Below are positions 15,927-21,612 of a stretch of DNA of 21,908 nt, piece by piece. Position 1 is the first letter of the stretch. Each line of letters starts with the position of its first letter. Source of the DNA: a virus; the IMG/VR virus record IMGVR_UViG_3300025168_000771, positions 1-21,908 of that record; one strand, 5' to 3'. The notes beneath the pieces were generated by a model. The model was not told the DNA's origin. It did no database searches and saw only the letters and a list, made by a program, of their open reading frames with translations. The translations under genes were made by a program, and so were the position numbers.

Positions 15927-17525
15927 TTATTGTTGTTCTTCAACAGCTTTGAGCATCGGTGCAGCAGATCCAGCTGCTTGTGCTGCTTCAACTGCTTGTT
16001 GTTGCTCCATAGCTTGTTGTTGTTGTTCTTGTCGTTGTTGTCTTACTTGAGCTACTTCAGCATCAGATTTAATAATCCGTGCTGGTAAACCCAACATTTT
16101 TTGGACATACTTAACTAACCCATCTGAGTCTAAGTAATCCAAAACTGGTGCAAATTGAGACATTGATCCAAAGATTTCTATGCCACGCATTACAGAATTT
16201 AAGTCTCCTGATTTTTGTGCTTTGGCAAGTGGACTAACGTATTCAATGTCTATTGTTTGATTGATTAATATATCGGGCATTGGTCTAAACACATCAGCTC
16301 TCATTAAAATATTGAACACTCGTTCAATAAGGGGCTGTAATAGTTCTGATTGCAATCGACCTAAGACTGGGCCTAGTAATCTCATTTTTTCTTCGTTACG
16401 TTGTAATACTTCTGTTGCTGTCATTTGACCACCTTGAGATAACAACAACTGATCTACATAAAATGTTTTTTGTATTGCAAGTTGTCTGTCTTGGATCATG
16501 TTTACAGTAACTGGATTGTTAGCTCCAATCTGTAATGGCTCTATACGATCTCTTGATCCTGAACGGTAGAAGTTTAAACCACCTGGCACTGTCCTGACTG
16601 GTAACATAAAACCGTCATCAGGAACCATAAGGGGAGGATCTATTTGTTTCTGTGCAGCTTTGATTGTTACTTCAGACATTTTGTTTAACATCTTAACGTC
16701 AGGGAGTGCATTCATGGATGGGGATCTTCCATAAATTTCATAACTTGCTTTTAGATAACGTGGCACAACGTATGGAAACTCTTTGAAACCACCTTCGTTA
16801 ATCATGTGAACATCATCAGGATCTACATAACATGACTTAAATGGCATGTTAGCTGCATCTTCTTTTGATGCATCATAAGTATCTCGTGGCATAACCACAT
16901 GCAAAATGTTTACATCTGCATCTAAATCTTTTTTGTATTTGTTAAATATACCTGGCCCAACTGCTTCACCAAATAATTCAAATGCTGATCGTGCATTCAT
17001 TGTGAAATGTCTAAACACTGTGTCAACTTCACCTTTTGCATTTTCAGAAATAAATATTTCTTTAACGTGCCTAGTGTTAAAACGTATTAGATTTTTTTCG
17101 TCTGTTGATACAAACATAGCTGACGTACCAAAGGATATTAAATCTTGGTATAGCTCTTGGATTTCTTGTTGAAAGTTTGAACGGTTAAAAGCAACATACA
17201 TATCCTCAGTTACTGAGTCTAGCCATTCTCTAGCCTCGTCATCTTCAGATAGAGCAAGATCCTTGTAGGCTAATGTAAACCATGGAGTAGCTGAGTTAGT
17301 CAACATACCGTGCAGACTAGAACTCAATAGTTCTAATGCATGAATAGCTGTACCATCAAATATAACCTCAGTTCTTTTATCACCACGAGTACGTTGTGTT
17401 GTGATGTCAGCTTTACGAGGCAACATGTAATCAGCTATTTCTTGCCAATGGCTTTCCCATGTTGACCGATTTGTTCTTAATGAAGCAAAACGGTTTACTA
17501 GCATTTCTGCGTTTTTGTTTTTCAT
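15927..17525 (-). CDS. Portal (head-tail connector) protein
   Basis: 532 aa, matching T7 gp8 (536 aa). Characteristic blocks: RFASLRTNRSTWESHWQEIADYMLPRK (residues about 12-38), VIFDGTAIHALELLSSSLHGMLTNSATPWFTL (about 54-84), LISFGTSAMFV, RFNTRHVKEIFISENAKGEVDTVFR, DRQLAIQKTFYVDQL, MTATEVLQRNEEKMRLLGPVLGRLQSELLQPLIERVF and YVSPLAKAQK. The last roughly 40 residues are Gln/Ala-rich. Twelve copies form the channel at the capsid vertex through which terminase drives DNA. The start is coupled to the preceding 68-aa gene (TAA, one base, ATG) with no separate ribosome site. Confidence 0.95.
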   Translation of the reverse strand: MKNKNAEMLVNRFASLRTNRSTWESHWQEIADYMLPRKADITTQRTRGDKRTEVIFDGTAIHALELLSSSLHGMLTNSATPWFTLAYKDLALSEDDEAREWLDSVTEDMYVAFNRSNFQQEIQELYQDLISFGTSAMFVSTDEKNLIRFNTRHVKEIFISENAKGEVDTVFRHFTMNARSAFELFGEAVGPGIFNKYKKDLDADVNILHVVMPRDTYDASKEDAANMPFKSCYVDPDDVHMINEGGFKEFPYVVPRYLKASYEIYGRSPSMNALPDVKMLNKMSEVTIKAAQKQIDPPLMVPDDGFMLPVRTVPGGLNFYRSGSRDRIEPLQIGANNPVTVNMIQDRQLAIQKTFYVDQLLLSQGGQMTATEVLQRNEEKMRLLGPVLGRLQSELLQPLIERVFNILMRADVFRPMPDILINQTIDIEYVSPLAKAQKSGDLNSVMRGIEIFGSMSQFAPVLDYLDSDGLVKYVQKMLGLPARIIKSDAEVAQVRQQRQEQQQQAMEQQQAVEAAQAAGSAAPMLKAVEEQQ

Positions 17526-17526
17526 A

Positions 17527-17733
17527 TTAGCTTAAAAGTGTGGGTTTGTATGTTGGTGCGTCACCACCAAGGCCCATTGATGTTGTTTCAATCAACGAAG
17601 ATTGTCCTGGCTTTTTCTTTTTCTTAGCAGCCTGGACATCTTGTGCCATGTCTTGAGTTTTAGTCGTTTGTAAGTCTTTTACTTTAGTCATTACATTTGT
17701 TGATGGTGCACGACCTCCGATTATTCCACTCAT
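17527..17733 (-). CDS. 68-aa small phage protein, ILT/KPTLL type, paralogue of the 66-aa gene
   Basis: Starts MSGIIGGRAPSTNV, has a Lys block (AAKKKKKPGQ), then SSLIETTSMGLGG and ends TYKPTLLS. The order (MS.I start, basic run, S-L-I-x-T, G-L turn, YKP[ST]LL end) matches the 66-aa protein at 18525-18725, so the two look like diverged duplicates. Similar small proteins ending KTLLG or KPTLL, with an ILT block, occur before portal genes in many podoviruses from general knowledge; their function is not established. AAGGAGAA lies upstream of ATG 17733. The stop is one base before the portal start. Confidence 0.75.
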   Translation of the reverse strand: MSGIIGGRAPSTNVMTKVKDLQTTKTQDMAQDVQAAKKKKKPGQSSLIETTSMGLGGDAPTYKPTLLS

Positions 17734-17747
17734 AGTATTCTCCTTAA

Positions 17748-18002
17748 TTATGCTTGTTTATTGTTGTTTGCAAAGTTTCGTGCAGCAGCAACACTACCGA
17801 AACCCCATTTTTTTAATGCCAATGCTTTTCGTGTAGGACTGCCATCTGGGTTTTTCATAGCCCCTTTCATTCCAGCAAACCGTGCTGCAAATGAAACACG
17901 TCTAGGGCTTTGTCCTTGTTTGATTGGAGCCTTAACTCCAAAATGTTTTCGACCAGCATCATTTAATCCACCAGTAGGACTCTGGTGTTTTTTCAGAGCC
18001 AT
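17748..18002 (-). CDS. 84-aa basic phage protein, SPTGGLNDAGR type
   Basis: The protein begins MALKKHQSPTGGLNDAGRKH, continues SPRRVSFAARFAGMKGAMKNPDGSPTRKALALKKWGF and is strongly basic. I recognise the pattern SP.GGLN..GR ... R..SFCARM.GM.G.MK...G.PTRKALALRKW as a widespread small protein of phages and marine metagenomes with no assigned function. Here the usual Cys is replaced (SFAAR). It may bind DNA or the connector; that is inference. The gene follows the 51-aa gene with one base between stop and ATG and AGGAG just upstream. It is followed by a good AAGGAG site for the next gene. Confidence 0.8.
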   Translation of the reverse strand: MALKKHQSPTGGLNDAGRKHFGVKAPIKQGQSPRRVSFAARFAGMKGAMKNPDGSPTRKALALKKWGFGSVAAARNFANNNKQA

Positions 18003-18003
18003 A

Positions 18004-18159
18004 TTATGCTCCTACTTTTTTTTGTGCAATTTTATGTGCAGATGTAAATGTTTTGCCTTCAAGCATTTTCTTTTCCATCAATGACATGTGTTTTTTTGTA
18101 TGATGGACAGAGTGCTTTTTAAGAGTCTGTACTTGTCTTTTAGTTAACTCTTTAGCCAT
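18004..18159 (-). CDS. 51-aa basic His/Lys-rich protein
   Basis: Read directly from the strand: ATG 18159 to TAA 18004-18006. The peptide starts MAKELTKRQVQTLKKHSVHH, continues TKKHMSLMEKKMLEGKTFTS and ends AHKIAQKKVGA. The LKKHS.HH..KHM..M...M..GKTFT.AH..A.KKVG layout is one I have seen in other phage small proteins, with no known role. It is helical and strongly positive. It begins 2 bases after the 12-codon frame and its last codons (GTA GGA GCA) supply the AGGAG ribosome site of the 84-aa gene. Preserved phase and spacing with its neighbours make it very likely coding. Confidence 0.75.
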   Translation of the reverse strand: MAKELTKRQVQTLKKHSVHHTKKHMSLMEKKMLEGKTFTSAHKIAQKKVGA

Positions 18160-18161
18160 TT

Positions 18162-18200
18162 TTATTTACCGTATGGTTTTTTCTTTTTCTTTTTAATCAT
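18162..18200 (-). CDS. 12-aa lysine peptide (MIKKKKKKPYGK)
   Basis: ATG 18200, TAA 18162-18164, with a strong AAGGAGA ribosome site about 7 bases upstream placed in the gap after the previous gene. Seven of twelve residues are Lys. It sits between two accepted small genes, with 10 bases before it and 2 after, so the interval holds only this frame and its ribosome site. It may be a real basic micropeptide, or a leader that feeds ribosomes to the 51-aa gene, which has no ribosome site of its own. Confidence 0.5.
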   Translation of the reverse strand: MIKKKKKKPYGK

Positions 18201-18210
18201 GGTGTTCTCC

Positions 18211-18339
18211 TTATGATAGTAAAGTTGGTCTTTTTTTTACTTTTGGTTTTTTTCTTAATAGTACAAAGTCTTGTGCATCTATTTTTTTATTATTATTTGC
18301 ATCAAGTTTTTTTTGATTGCCTTTTAATTGTTTAGTCAT
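18211..18339 (-). CDS. 42-aa basic protein ending RPTLLS
   Basis: Read directly: ATG 18339 to TAA 18211-18213. It begins MTKQLKGNQKKLDANNNKK, continues IDAQDFVLLRKKPKVKKRP and ends TLLS. Highly basic in its last third. The final RPTLLS matches the KPTLLS and KPSLLG ends of the 68- and 66-aa proteins encoded nearby. AGGA of the preceding GGA TAA codons serves as its ribosome site, about 7 bases before the ATG. No known function. Confidence 0.7.
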   Translation of the reverse strand: MTKQLKGNQKKLDANNNKKIDAQDFVLLRKKPKVKKRPTLLS

Positions 18340-18343
18340 GCTA

Positions 18344-18514
18344 TTATCCTAATAAAGTTTTCTTTGGTTTCTTTGCTGTCTTTTCAGATTGTGCAAAGTT
18401 TTTAGCAGTTGGTGCTCCTGGTGATCCTACTTTTCTCATTTTCTCACCTGAGCCACCTTTGATTCTTTTGCGTTTTGCATGAATATTTGCGTATAGTCCT
18501 GGTTTAGTAGCCAT
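18344..18514 (-). CDS. 56-aa protein, YANIHAKRKRIKGGSGEKMR type
   Basis: Read directly: ATG 18514 to TAA 18344-18346. It begins MATKPGLYANIHAKRKRIKG, continues GSGEKMRKVGSPGAPTAKNF and ends KKPKKTLLG. The GLYANIHAKR.RI..GSGEKMRK.GS.GAPTA.. pattern is one I recognise from many phage and metagenome small proteins of unknown role. The C-terminal KKTLLG tail is shared in form with its neighbours. AGGA, located in the last codons of the 66-aa gene, lies upstream of its ATG. Its own GGA TAA end provides the next ribosome site. Confidence 0.85.
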   Translation of the reverse strand: MATKPGLYANIHAKRKRIKGGSGEKMRKVGSPGAPTAKNFAQSEKTAKKPKKTLLG

Positions 18515-18524
18515 AGTGTTGTAC

Positions 18525-18725
18525 TTATCCTAGTAATGACGGTTTATAAGAATCTTCGTCTTTGTTTTGCAATCCACTGTTTGATGTCAGTATAGTTGCT
18601 TTTTTGCCACGTCTTTTTCGTTGTGCATCAGGGTTTTCATCTGGCACAGATCCGATTGGTGTTAATGGAATAACCGTTTTTGTTGTAGTCGGCATATTCA
18701 TTTTGGGGCTTAATATTCTACTCAT
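18525..18725 (-). CDS. 66-aa small phage protein, ILT/KPSLL type, paralogue of the 68-aa gene
   Basis: It begins MSRILSPKMNMPTTT, has a basic block (AQRKRRGKK), then ATILTSNSGLQNKDEDS and ends YKPSLLG. Organisation matches the 68-aa protein at 17527-17733. It overlaps the terminase stop by ATGA, with AGGA upstream in the terminase C-terminal codons. The RGKKATILTS block plus KTLLG-like end is a known arrangement of small podovirus proteins next to terminase or portal genes, of unknown function. A role at the connector or packaging vertex would fit its location but is inference. Confidence 0.8.
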   Translation of the reverse strand: MSRILSPKMNMPTTTKTVIPLTPIGSVPDENPDAQRKRRGKKATILTSNSGLQNKDEDSYKPSLLG

Positions 18726-20002
18726 TGTATTCCTAACGGGTTGTAGTTATTGTCAGCAAATTGTTGTGGTATTTGCTCTTCGTTTTTTAATTCTTGCAAG
18801 CCAACAGCCAATGTTCTCATGCTATCTGCTGCGTGTGAACTCCAGTCATGTACGGGCTTTGCATTAAAGGTTTGCAAGGTGTCATTAAACTTACGGTGAT
18901 AGTTCCTCAAGGCATCTAACAGTTTCTTACAACTATCCATATCTATCCAGCATCTATTGAGTAACAACTGCGTATAGTGCAACCCATCCTCTATGCTCAG
19001 TTTTGGTACTATCTTAAATCGTAAACCAAGTTCGTATGCAATCTCACGTCTTGATTTTCCATTTGTAAACTCACGTTGTTCCAGGTCGTGAGGCCCATAA
19101 TGATCCTTGTAAACGTAATCTTTCTTGTTAATCACACTGATGTAGTGTGGCAGTCCTTCATTACTGTTTTCGTAATAATCTATAATTTGTATTGATCTTC
19201 CAACTTGTTGAAAAAATATAATCGTTGTTTTGTCTGATATTCCTATATCCCAGGCCGTTGATACGGGGTAGGTAGCATCATAAGGTACACGGCCTACTTG
19301 TCCTTTTTGTTCTATTTTTTCTATGACATCTCCGTATATGGCACCTTCTATTGAAGCAACCCAATCACATTCAAACTCTTGCCTGTACTTTTTTTGCCCC
19401 ATCAAATCTAGGGCTGCATCTAGTTCTTCCTGATCGACAATGCCAGTCTCAGATGCTTTAGCAATTTTTGTGTACCAGGTCTTATCTTTGAGTCCGTGCT
19501 GGTACTTAGCATAGAAATCATTGCTCATACCTTGTGGTGTTCCCACAAAGTAACAGAAACCTTTTCGGTCAGATAATGCTGGTCGAATTATTTCAGGAAA
19601 TAATCTTGGATTGACCTGTGCATACTCATCAACAATGATTCCATCATAATAATTACCCCTCAAGCTGTCTGGATTTTCAGATCCAAGAAGTGTAATTTTG
19701 GCACCCGTTGGAAACAAACAACTAAGTTCTTGTTCGTTAAACTTCGTTCCAGGTATGACACCAGCATAGTATTTTAAATAGTCAAATATAATTGACTTTG
19801 TTTGTTTATAAGTTGGGCCGATGTATGCGTACCGTGGGTTCCACATGGTGTTTGTTAAAGCACGTTTTATTAGCTCGTTTATACACAATACAGACTTGCC
19901 AGCTCGTCTATGTATAGATAGTACGGCCCATCTGTATTTAGCTAAGTTTGTGTGTATCTCTTGTTGCAGCTCTCTTGGGCTGTAAGGAATAGTTATTTCC
20001 AT
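18722..20002 (-). CDS. terL: Terminase large subunit
   Basis: 426 aa ATPase-nuclease that packages DNA. ATPase domain: Walker A-like HRRAGKS (residues 31-37), Walker B IIVDE (122-126), coupling motif VGTPQG (153-158). Nuclease domain: acidic STAWDIG (D252), a second acidic candidate in KDHYGPHD (D306), and HDWSSHAADSMR near the end (D386, D393). All expected catalytic positions are present and the length is normal for the compact terminases of podo- and siphoviruses. The start shares TAATG with the upstream 60-aa gene, so translation is coupled; the stop overlaps the 66-aa gene by ATGA. The motor docks on the portal, encoded about 1.2 kb further on. Confidence 0.96.
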   Translation of the reverse strand: MEITIPYSPRELQQEIHTNLAKYRWAVLSIHRRAGKSVLCINELIKRALTNTMWNPRYAYIGPTYKQTKSIIFDYLKYYAGVIPGTKFNEQELSCLFPTGAKITLLGSENPDSLRGNYYDGIIVDEYAQVNPRLFPEIIRPALSDRKGFCYFVGTPQGMSNDFYAKYQHGLKDKTWYTKIAKASETGIVDQEELDAALDLMGQKKYRQEFECDWVASIEGAIYGDVIEKIEQKGQVGRVPYDATYPVSTAWDIGISDKTTIIFFQQVGRSIQIIDYYENSNEGLPHYISVINKKDYVYKDHYGPHDLEQREFTNGKSRREIAYELGLRFKIVPKLSIEDGLHYTQLLLNRCWIDMDSCKKLLDALRNYHRKFNDTLQTFNAKPVHDWSSHAADSMRTLAVGLQELKNEEQIPQQFADNNYNPLGIQ

Positions 20003-20184
20003 TAGTGCATCGTTGGTTTTTCATCACCAAATTCTAGTTGTTCAATATTTAATGTTTCTAATATCCATTCAGACACATCTTTGCCGTGCATGTTGTTTCT
20101 AAAGCCAGTGATGTTTATGAACACACTCTTTGTGCCGTTGTCGTAAAACACCATTGCAATTAAATCTTTTAAATCATCATCCAT
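20002..20184 (-). CDS. 60-aa acidic protein of unknown function between terminases
   Basis: It begins MDDDLKDLIAMVFYDNGTKS, continues VFINITGFRNNMHGKDVSEW and ends QLEFGDEKPTMH. The core (VFYDNGT..VFINITGF) reads as a beta-hairpin followed by a helix (VSEWILETLNIEQ). There are no membrane or metal motifs. AAGG lies about 8 bases before ATG 20184 and the stop overlaps the terminase start, so it is translated with terL. I do not recognise a family; small proteins at this site may modulate packaging, but that is only positional inference. Confidence 0.7.
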   Translation of the reverse strand: MDDDLKDLIAMVFYDNGTKSVFINITGFRNNMHGKDVSEWILETLNIEQLEFGDEKPTMH

Positions 20185-20320
20185 CTAGGTACCTTGAGTT
20201 CGGGATATATATATATAAAAAACTGGGGCCATTTTCTCGGGGTGTGCCATGCCCAAAAACTGCCAAAAATTAATGCTACGGGATCTTATCCCGTCAATAC
20301 TTGAGGCCATACACCAGATA
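20185..20320. other. Gap between terminase genes: GC-rich block, TA run, hairpin
   Basis: The 136 bases between the terminase small subunit and the 60-aa gene contain a perfect inverted repeat ACGGGAT-CTT-ATCCCGT (20278-20294), a G/C-rich stretch (about 20224-20252: ctggggcc, cggggtgtgcc, atgccc) unlike the surrounding AT-rich sequence, and an (AT)n run at about 20206-20217. Packaging initiation sites often lie in or beside the terminase small-subunit gene, so this is a candidate cos/pac or regulatory site. A 61-codon minus frame crosses it but lacks a ribosome site. Confidence 0.4.
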
Positions 20321-20776
20321 CTAGGCTTGTTTATTCTCCAGGGTTGCTTGATTGCTCTGATCTCCATCATGCGTACACGAGGCCGTGTCCGTATGCGTTG
20401 AGCTGGGGACTTCCCATTTAATAGTCAATGAACTATCACCTTTGTTAGTCACTGTAGTTTTATCACCATACAGACCTATCAGTTTACTAGCTAAGAACCT
20501 AATATGGTGCAGCTTCTCTCTTACAATCTGCATTGATTGAGGTGGTATATCTTCTCTATCTAATATCTCTTGAGCTTTGTCTAGCCATGTTTGAGCTGAG
20601 CATCTTCTACCCATTTCAATCTGATTGGTAAATTCTTCATCTTCTCTCATCCAACGATATACAGTAGTCAATGAAGGCATTCCATCCATGCTGCATATTT
20701 TAGTCAATGGTTTGCCAATTTGCAGCTCTTCTATGATCTTGTCACTGATTGCAGTAGTTAACTTTAATTTCTTCAT
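20321..20776 (-). CDS. terS: Terminase small subunit
   Basis: 151 aa. Residues about 5-50 form a helix-turn-helix DNA-binding domain: KIIEELQIGKPLTKICSMDGMPSLTTVYRWMREDEEFTNQ. This is the typical start of Sf6 gp1-type small terminases, followed by the oligomerisation helices (RRCSAQTWLDKAQEIL, and SMQIVREKLHHIRFLASKLIGLYGDK) and a polar disordered tail. The protein binds the packaging site and regulates the large subunit. ATG 20776 lies inside the last 35 bases of the preceding 80-aa gene in another frame. Its 3' part is visibly richer in G+C than the rest of the operon. Confidence 0.88.
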   Translation of the reverse strand: MKKLKLTTAISDKIIEELQIGKPLTKICSMDGMPSLTTVYRWMREDEEFTNQIEMGRRCSAQTWLDKAQEILDREDIPPQSMQIVREKLHHIRFLASKLIGLYGDKTTVTNKGDSSLTIKWEVPSSTHTDTASCTHDGDQSNQATLENKQA

Positions 20777-20984
20777 CTGATAAATGTTTTAATGATTTTA
20801 AATTTCTTAATGCGTTGAACTTGCCTTGCTTAGTTTTTGCGTTCCAATCACTATAACCCCCGTGATTTTTACACCTATAATGGCCAGACTTCATTAAATA
20901 ACCTTTGGCCCTACATTGCACAGTATAATTTGATGATCTTGTGAAGCTCTCACATTGAATGCGTTTTGATGGTCTGCCTGGCAT
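20742..20984 (-). CDS. Small Cys/His (putative zinc-binding) protein, first gene of the late operon
   Basis: 80 aa, basic. Cysteines at 11, 24 and 38 and His41 in the pattern C-x12-C-x13-C-x2-H-GG form a likely single zinc site; the C..HGG ending (CKNHGGYSDW) is frequent in small phage proteins next to terminase genes. The N-terminus (MPGRPSKRIQ) resembles a basic DNA-binding arm. It overlaps the terminase small subunit by 35 bases. No good ribosome site is visible before ATG 20984, which lies about 20 bases downstream of the expected transcription start. A DNA-binding accessory role in packaging or regulation is inference. Confidence 0.75.
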   Translation of the reverse strand: MPGRPSKRIQCESFTRSSNYTVQCRAKGYLMKSGHYRCKNHGGYSDWNAKTKQGKFNALRNLKSLKHLSDEEIKVNYCNQ

Positions 20985-20992
20985 TGTTTATT

Positions 20993-21010
20993 AAATCAAC
21001 ACAATGATTT
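20993..21010. promoter_or_regulatory. Inverted repeat over the leftward transcription start
   Basis: AAATCA-N6-TGATTT, perfect 6-base arms, just downstream of the leftward -10 box and before the first late gene. It would overlap the start of transcription, so it could be an operator or a 5' hairpin in the leader. AT-rich palindromes can arise by chance here. Confidence 0.4.
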
Positions 21011-21013
21011 GCA

Positions 21014-21022
21014 ATTATATCA
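21014..21022 (-). promoter_or_regulatory. Leftward late promoter, extended -10 type
   Basis: Read on the minus strand: TGATATAAT, a perfect TATAAT preceded by TG one base away. The position 17 bases upstream (CCCGAA) is not a -35 match, as is common when an extended -10 is present. It lies 30 bases before the first gene of the leftward operon, so host sigma-70-type polymerase could start the terminase-capsid transcript here. Confidence 0.6.
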
Positions 21023-21075
21023 AGATTTAAAGCTTATTCGGGGCAAAATGTCCAATATTTTTTTTTATTATGCTA

Positions 21076-21103
21076 TTGACATATATTATATTATGACCAT
21101 AGT
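21076..21103 (+). promoter_or_regulatory. Rightward promoter with perfect -35
   Basis: TTGACA at 21076-21081, then a 16-base AT spacer and CATAGT at 21098-21103 as -10 (4 of 6). Other -10-like hexamers (TATATT, TATTAT) lie closer to the -35. It is the only promoter candidate for the rightward genes starting at 21149. The proposed -10 lies inside a palindrome, suggesting repression. Confidence 0.55.
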
Positions 21104-21126
21104 GGTCAATATGATCTATGAGATCA
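21094..21126. promoter_or_regulatory. Paired operator-like palindromes TGAYC-N5-GRTCA
   Basis: Site 1: TGACC-ATAGT-GGTCA, 21094-21108 (perfect arms). Site 2: TGATC-TATGA-GATCA, 21112-21126 (perfect arms). Both have 5-base arms, 5-base spacer and the same outer TGA/TCA bases; their centres are 18 bases apart. Site 1 overlaps the proposed rightward -10 and site 2 the expected start of the transcript. This is the expected form of a double binding site for a dimeric repressor. Confidence 0.6.
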
Positions 21127-21148
21127 AAACATTAATAAAGGAAAAATT

Positions 21149-21451
21149 ATGAACAATATGACAATAAGAGATAGTCAAGCAGCATTTGAAAATGCAATTG
21201 ACCAAGGATTAATGCATATACCAGATGAATATATGTACATGTATTCAAAAACTTTTGATGATGGATTAATACATGATTGTTTTAAAAACATTAAAACAAG
21301 ACATTATGAAACAGTTGTAGTTAAACAAAATTTATCACCAATACAATCAAAATCAAAAGCTATAAAAATTATTGCAAGTAAACAAAACCCTAGTGATTTA
21401 GGTTTTGCAAAAGACGTTTCATTAAAAAATAATACTAAGGGGGCTATATGA
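21149..21451 (+). CDS. 100-aa protein of unknown function, first rightward gene
   Basis: It begins MNNMTIRDSQAAFENAIDQG, continues LMHIPDEYMYMYSKTFDDGL, and ends with a Lys/Asn/Ser-rich tail. It is soluble-looking and mixed charge, with a Tyr/Met-rich centre (DEYMYMYSK). AAAGGA lies 6 bases before ATG 21149 (a second ATG is at codon 4). The stop overlaps the next start as ATGA. Right after the operator-bearing promoter, it is probably expressed early. I recognise no domain. Confidence 0.75.
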   Translation: MNNMTIRDSQAAFENAIDQGLMHIPDEYMYMYSKTFDDGLIHDCFKNIKTRHYETVVVKQNLSPIQSKSKAIKIIASKQNPSDLGFAKDVSLKNNTKGAI

Positions 21452-21612
21452 TCGAACAAATTAAACAAGTTCAAAAGCAGATCAATGACATTTATTGGAT
21501 GTTTGACAATACAAGCTATTCAACTGATGACGTTGAAAGGCTTAACCACTTAGAAAGTAAATTAATTAAACTAAATGAGCAATTGAAAGGGGGTTGCAAT
21601 GAAAGTAATTAA
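21448..21612 (+). CDS. 54-aa helical protein of unknown function
   Basis: Read directly: ATG 21448 overlaps the preceding stop (ATGA), TAA at 21610-21612. The sequence begins MIEQIKQVQKQINDIYWMFD, continues NTSYSTDDVERLNHLESKLI and ends KLNEQLKGGCNESN. Two amphipathic helices with heptad-like spacing of I/V/L suggest a helical hairpin or short coiled coil. AAGGGGG is the ribosome site. Its last 14 bases overlap the next gene. No family recognised; small early phage proteins of this kind often bind host proteins, which is only a general expectation. Confidence 0.75.
   Translation: MIEQIKQVQKQINDIYWMFDNTSYSTDDVERLNHLESKLIKLNEQLKGGCNESN

Noticed and set aside
15927-16060. Tandem CAA/CAG-type repeat at the portal C-terminus as a DNA repeat element
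   Set aside because: It encodes the Gln-rich portal tail, a common feature of such proteins, and the codons are mixed.
20206-20217. (AT)n run as a leftward promoter for the 60-aa gene and terL
   Set aside because: TATATA matches come from the repeat; no -35 box at a suitable distance was found.
20185-20370. 61-codon minus-strand frame between the terminase genes
   Set aside because: It starts inside terS without a ribosome site, has an unusual composition (Trp, Met, His-rich) compared with its neighbours, and the underlying GC-rich DNA may be a packaging site. Not excluded; treated as a finding on the gap instead.
21054-21070. T-rich run in the control region as a terminator
   Set aside because: No GC stem precedes it on the plus strand, and it lies upstream of the rightward promoter.
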